A DNA stretch of 64,000 nt from Streptomyces rhizosphaerihabitans (lineage in GTDB: Bacteria; Actinomycetota; Actinomycetes; Streptomycetales; Streptomycetaceae): NCBI RefSeq assembly GCF_025399795.1, contig NZ_JAODTZ010000023.1, positions 1-64,000 of the forward strand, written 5' to 3'. Under the pieces are notes generated by a model, which was given only the letters and a program-made list of their open reading frames with translations, had not been told where the DNA came from and searched no databases. A program made the position numbers and the translations under genes. Shown here piece after piece: positions 61,854 to 64,000 of the stretch (position 1 is the stretch's first letter; each line of letters begins with the position of its first letter).

Positions 61854-62714
61854 CTACCCCAGCTCGGCGATGTCCTCGGCGCTCAGTTCGAGCGCGCCGG
61901 CGGCGATGTTCTCCTCCAGGTGGGCCAAGGAGCCGGTGCCGGGGATGAGGAGGATGTTGGGTGACCGGGCCAGCAGCCAGGCCAGGGCCACCTGGGGCGT
62001 GGTCGCGCGGTGGCGGGCGGCGACGGACTCCAGGTGTTCGGCGGTGACCGGCTGGAAGCCGCCCACCGGGAAGAACGGGACGTAGGCGATGCCGGCTTCC
62101 GCGCAGGCGTCGACGAGGGGGTCGTCATCGCGCTGGGACAGGTTGTAGAGGTTCTGGACGCAGGAGATCGGCGCGATCTTGCGCGCCTCCGCGAATTCGT
62201 CGGCCGTGACGTTGGAGACGCCCAGATGCCGGATCAGGCCCTCGTCGCGCAGCGCCAGCAGCGCTTCCAGCGGTTCGGCCAAGGACGGGGTCCCGGTCTC
62301 GGCGAGGTCACCCAGCCTGAGGTTCACCACGTCCATCCGGTCCAGGCCGAGCGAACTGAGGTTCGCCTCGATGCCGCGGCGCAGATTGTCGGCCGTGAGG
62401 CCCGTCTTCCCGGCCGCCGGCAGGGCGATGTCGGCGCCCTCGACCAGCGCGCCCACCTTGGTCACGATCACCAGGTCGTCCGGGTAGGGGTACAGGGCCT
62501 CCCGGATCAGCTCGTTCGCCGACACCCCGTCACGTGCGTAGTAGTACGAGGTGTCGATGTGGTTCACCCCGAGTTCCACGGCACGGCGCAGAATCCCCAG
62601 TGCGGTGTCCCGGTCCGGCCGGTCGCCTCTCGGCCAGCCGGTCAGCTTCATCGCGCCGTAGCCGATTCGTGCGACGCTCAAGTCGCCGCCGAGTGCCCAT
62701 CGTTCAGTCGTCAC
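61854..62714 (-). CDS. aldo/keto reductase
   Basis: A 286-residue AKR with the (beta/alpha)8 motifs: VARIGYGAMKLTG, NHIDTSYYYARDGVSANELIREAL (catalytic Asp and Tyr), VIVTKVG (Lys), DVVNLRLGDL, RHLGVSNVTADEF and ILLIPGTGSLAHLEENI. NADPH-dependent carbonyl reduction is expected; the substrate is unknown. In the usual AKR LRLGD the residue after R is H; here it is G. GTG 62714 lies after AGGGTGGTGATC. Confidence 0.93.
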   Translation of the reverse strand: MTTERWALGGDLSVARIGYGAMKLTGWPRGDRPDRDTALGILRRAVELGVNHIDTSYYYARDGVSANELIREALYPYPDDLVIVTKVGALVEGADIALPAAGKTGLTADNLRRGIEANLSSLGLDRMDVVNLRLGDLAETGTPSLAEPLEALLALRDEGLIRHLGVSNVTADEFAEARKIAPISCVQNLYNLSQRDDDPLVDACAEAGIAYVPFFPVGGFQPVTAEHLESVAARHRATTPQVALAWLLARSPNILLIPGTGSLAHLEENIAAGALELSAEDIAELG

Positions 62715-63083
62715 GATCACCACCCTAGACCTCCGGCGCAAGGGTGATATCGGTGCCGAGGGACCCGTTCGGAAATGGCTTGCGGCCCGCGAGTCGTCTC
62801 GGTCGGGCCGTCGTACGACCGGCAGCCCGCCCCTCTCGAGGCGCGCACCACGAGGGCGTGCACCACAGGGCGCACGGCACGCGGTGTGCGCCCTATGGCG
62901 TACACCCGCACGGAGCGCGATACATCGGCGTACGCCGTACATGACGCGCGCCCGTGCGTCGTTCGGGGACAAGCCGGGGTGCACAGGAGACGCTGCTCCT
63001 GAGCAACCGACCCATCGGGCCCGACGCCGAGTCGTCCCGCATCCCGGCCCGTACCGCCGCAGCCCCGCACGAAGGAGTCCCCC
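62715..63083. other. 369-base intergenic region with inverted repeats
   Basis: No gene. AGGGCGCAC (62867-62875) pairs with GTGCGCCCT (62886-62894) around a 10-base loop. The 10-bp palindrome GGCGTACGCC lies at 62927-62936, with GGCGTAC also at 62898-62904. Both promoters of the divergent genes fall here. Confidence 0.5.
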
Positions 63084-63824
63084 GTGACCGAGACACCGTC
63101 GACCTCGGCAGCCGACGACGCGTACCGCTTCGACGACCTGCGCGCGCTGTTCATCAACTGCACCCTCAAGCCGGCACCCCAGCAGAGCCACACCCAGGGG
63201 CTGGTCGACAAGAGCAGCGCGATCATGGAGGCGCGGGGAGTCACGGTCGAGGAGGTACGTGCCGTCGACCACGACATCGCGCCGGGCGTCTACCCGGACA
63301 TGACCGAACACGGCTTCGCCACGGACGACTGGCCGGCCATTCAGGAGCGGGTGATGGCCGCCGACATCCTCGTCCTCGCCGGGCCGATCTGGCTGGGTGA
63401 CAACAGCTCGGTCACCAAACAGGTCGTCGAACGGCTCTACAGCGGCTCGGGACTGCTCAACTCGGCCGGTCAGTACGCCTATTACGGGCGGGTCGGCGGT
63501 TGTCTGATCACCGGCAACGAGGACGGTGTGAAGCACTGCGCGATGAACCTCCTCTACAGCCTCCAGCACCTCGGATACACCATCCCGCCGCAGGCCGACG
63601 CCGGCTGGATCGGCCCGGCGGGTCCCGGTCCGTCGTATCTCGACCCGGGTTCGGGCGGCCCCGAGAACGACTTCACCAACCGCAACACCAGCTTCATGAC
63701 CTGGAACCTGATGCACATGGCCGCCCTGCTGAAGCGGTCCGGCGGTATCCCGGCCCACGGCAACCAGCGTTCGCAATGGGACGCGGGCTGCCGTCCTGAC
63801 GCCCCGAACCCCGACTACCGCTGA
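63084..63824 (+). CDS. flavodoxin-like NADPH-dependent FMN reductase family protein
   Basis: A 246-residue flavodoxin-fold protein from GTG 63084: RALFINCTLKPAPQQSHTQGLVDK (phosphate-binding loop), MAADILVLAGPIWLGDNSSVTKQVVERL (isoalloxazine loop), YYGRVGGCLITGNEDGVKHCAMNLLYSLQHLGYTIPP. It is longer than minimal flavodoxins, with a C-terminal TSFMTWNLMHMAALLKRSGGIPA. It probably reduces quinones or azo/nitro compounds with NAD(P)H. It is convergent with the PucR-type gene, the stops 1 base apart. Confidence 0.9.
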   Translation: MTETPSTSAADDAYRFDDLRALFINCTLKPAPQQSHTQGLVDKSSAIMEARGVTVEEVRAVDHDIAPGVYPDMTEHGFATDDWPAIQERVMAADILVLAGPIWLGDNSSVTKQVVERLYSGSGLLNSAGQYAYYGRVGGCLITGNEDGVKHCAMNLLYSLQHLGYTIPPQADAGWIGPAGPGPSYLDPGSGGPENDFTNRNTSFMTWNLMHMAALLKRSGGIPAHGNQRSQWDAGCRPDAPNPDYR

Positions 63825-63825
63825 G

Positions 63826-64000
63826 TCACAGACTCCGCGCGGGCCAGTCCAGCAGCCGGGCGCCGATGACCGCGGTCTGCAGCATGTAGCGCTGCGCGGG
63901 GTCGGCGGGGTCGGCCCCGGTGAGCTGGTGGATGCGTTCCAGACGGTACGTCAGGGCGCGCACGCTCAAGGAGAGGTGGCGGGCGGCCGCGGCCGCGACG
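63826..64000 (-). CDS. PucR/CdaR-type regulator, C-terminal end only
   Basis: The last 57 residues of a minus-strand gene whose start lies beyond the window. The sequence AAAARHLSLSVRALTYRLER, IHQLTGADPADPAQRYMLQ, TAVIGARLL is the PucR C-terminal helix-turn-helix, with the usual RAL.YRL..I..LTG.D. PucR proteins respond to purines or other metabolites. The full length and N-terminal sensor are outside the window. Confidence 0.85.
   Translation of the reverse strand, partial: VAAAAARHLSLSVRALTYRLERIHQLTGADPADPAQRYMLQTAVIGARLLDWPARSL

Overview
This window looks like a piece of a Streptomyces chromosome. It is very GC-rich with strong G/C third-position bias, uses many GTG and TTG starts, and its genes have typical streptomycete counterparts (SARP/AfsR regulator, DUF5709, DUF2267, CsbD, SpoIIE-type PP2C phosphatase, tendamistat-like inhibitor, LacI-controlled catabolic genes). 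I see no rRNA, tRNA, CRISPR array, insertion sequence or phage. The content is accessory, as in a chromosome arm.

Layout. (1) 1-2204, minus strand: two paralogous small secreted proteins and a secreted GH25 muramidase. (2) 2611-6902, plus strand: a membrane-anchored TIR protein, a TIR-TIR-GUN4 fusion, and an overlapping SPFH/flotillin-like protein. This is a candidate immunity or stress-signalling cassette. (3) 6978-10685, minus strand: a tight six-gene operon of a PatG C-terminal-like protein, three Cys-rich small proteins with an aligned N-terminal leader, a LamG protein and a cytosolic subtilase. It is the best candidate here for an undescribed peptide-maturation system. (4) 11297-15470: a lipoprotein, a lone GvpL/F protein, a CsbD/iron-permease-like pair, DUF5709 and a second CsbD. 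(5) 15961-23400: an MFS exporter, a secreted M4 metalloprotease with P-domain, and a secreted discoidin/beta-helix protein, separated by strong hairpins. (6) 23522-27192: a Ppx/GppA phosphatase, an RsbW-like ATPase, an OsmC protein and a LuxR response regulator. (7) 27189-34562: a histidine kinase, a two-gene ABC exporter, a TetR gene with a DUF2993 gene, and an MMPL transporter. The TetR and MMPL promoters carry the same palindrome. (8) 34730-36460: a reductase and a divergent TetR gene with paired operators. (9) 36687-43720: a PP2C phosphatase, a MASE1 membrane protein, phosphoglucomutase, DUF5990, an MDR oxidoreductase with an ester-cyclase-like protein, and DUF2267. (10) 44244-48901: an AfsR-type regulator with an apparent 5' frameshift, an ABM monooxygenase, a broken XRE gene and a VOC/PCD fusion. 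(11) 48963-52466, minus strand: a PAP2 phosphatase, a YihY protein and a PAP2-diacylglycerol-kinase fusion, forming a lipid-metabolism operon. (12) 52826-64000: a lamin-tail protein, small zinc-ribbon-like proteins, a tendamistat-like alpha-amylase inhibitor, a cysteine-dioxygenase/amidohydrolase operon under LacI boxes, a Ser/Thr kinase with a partner protein, an aldo/keto reductase, a flavodoxin-like reductase and the end of a PucR-type regulator.

How the parts may work together. Several blocks carry their own control: TetR with its operator, LacI with three 12-mers at exact 13-bp spacing, and paired palindromes at 41383-41446 and 35800-35848. Others are physically coupled by 1-4 base overlaps. 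All functions are read from sequence patterns; no database search was possible.
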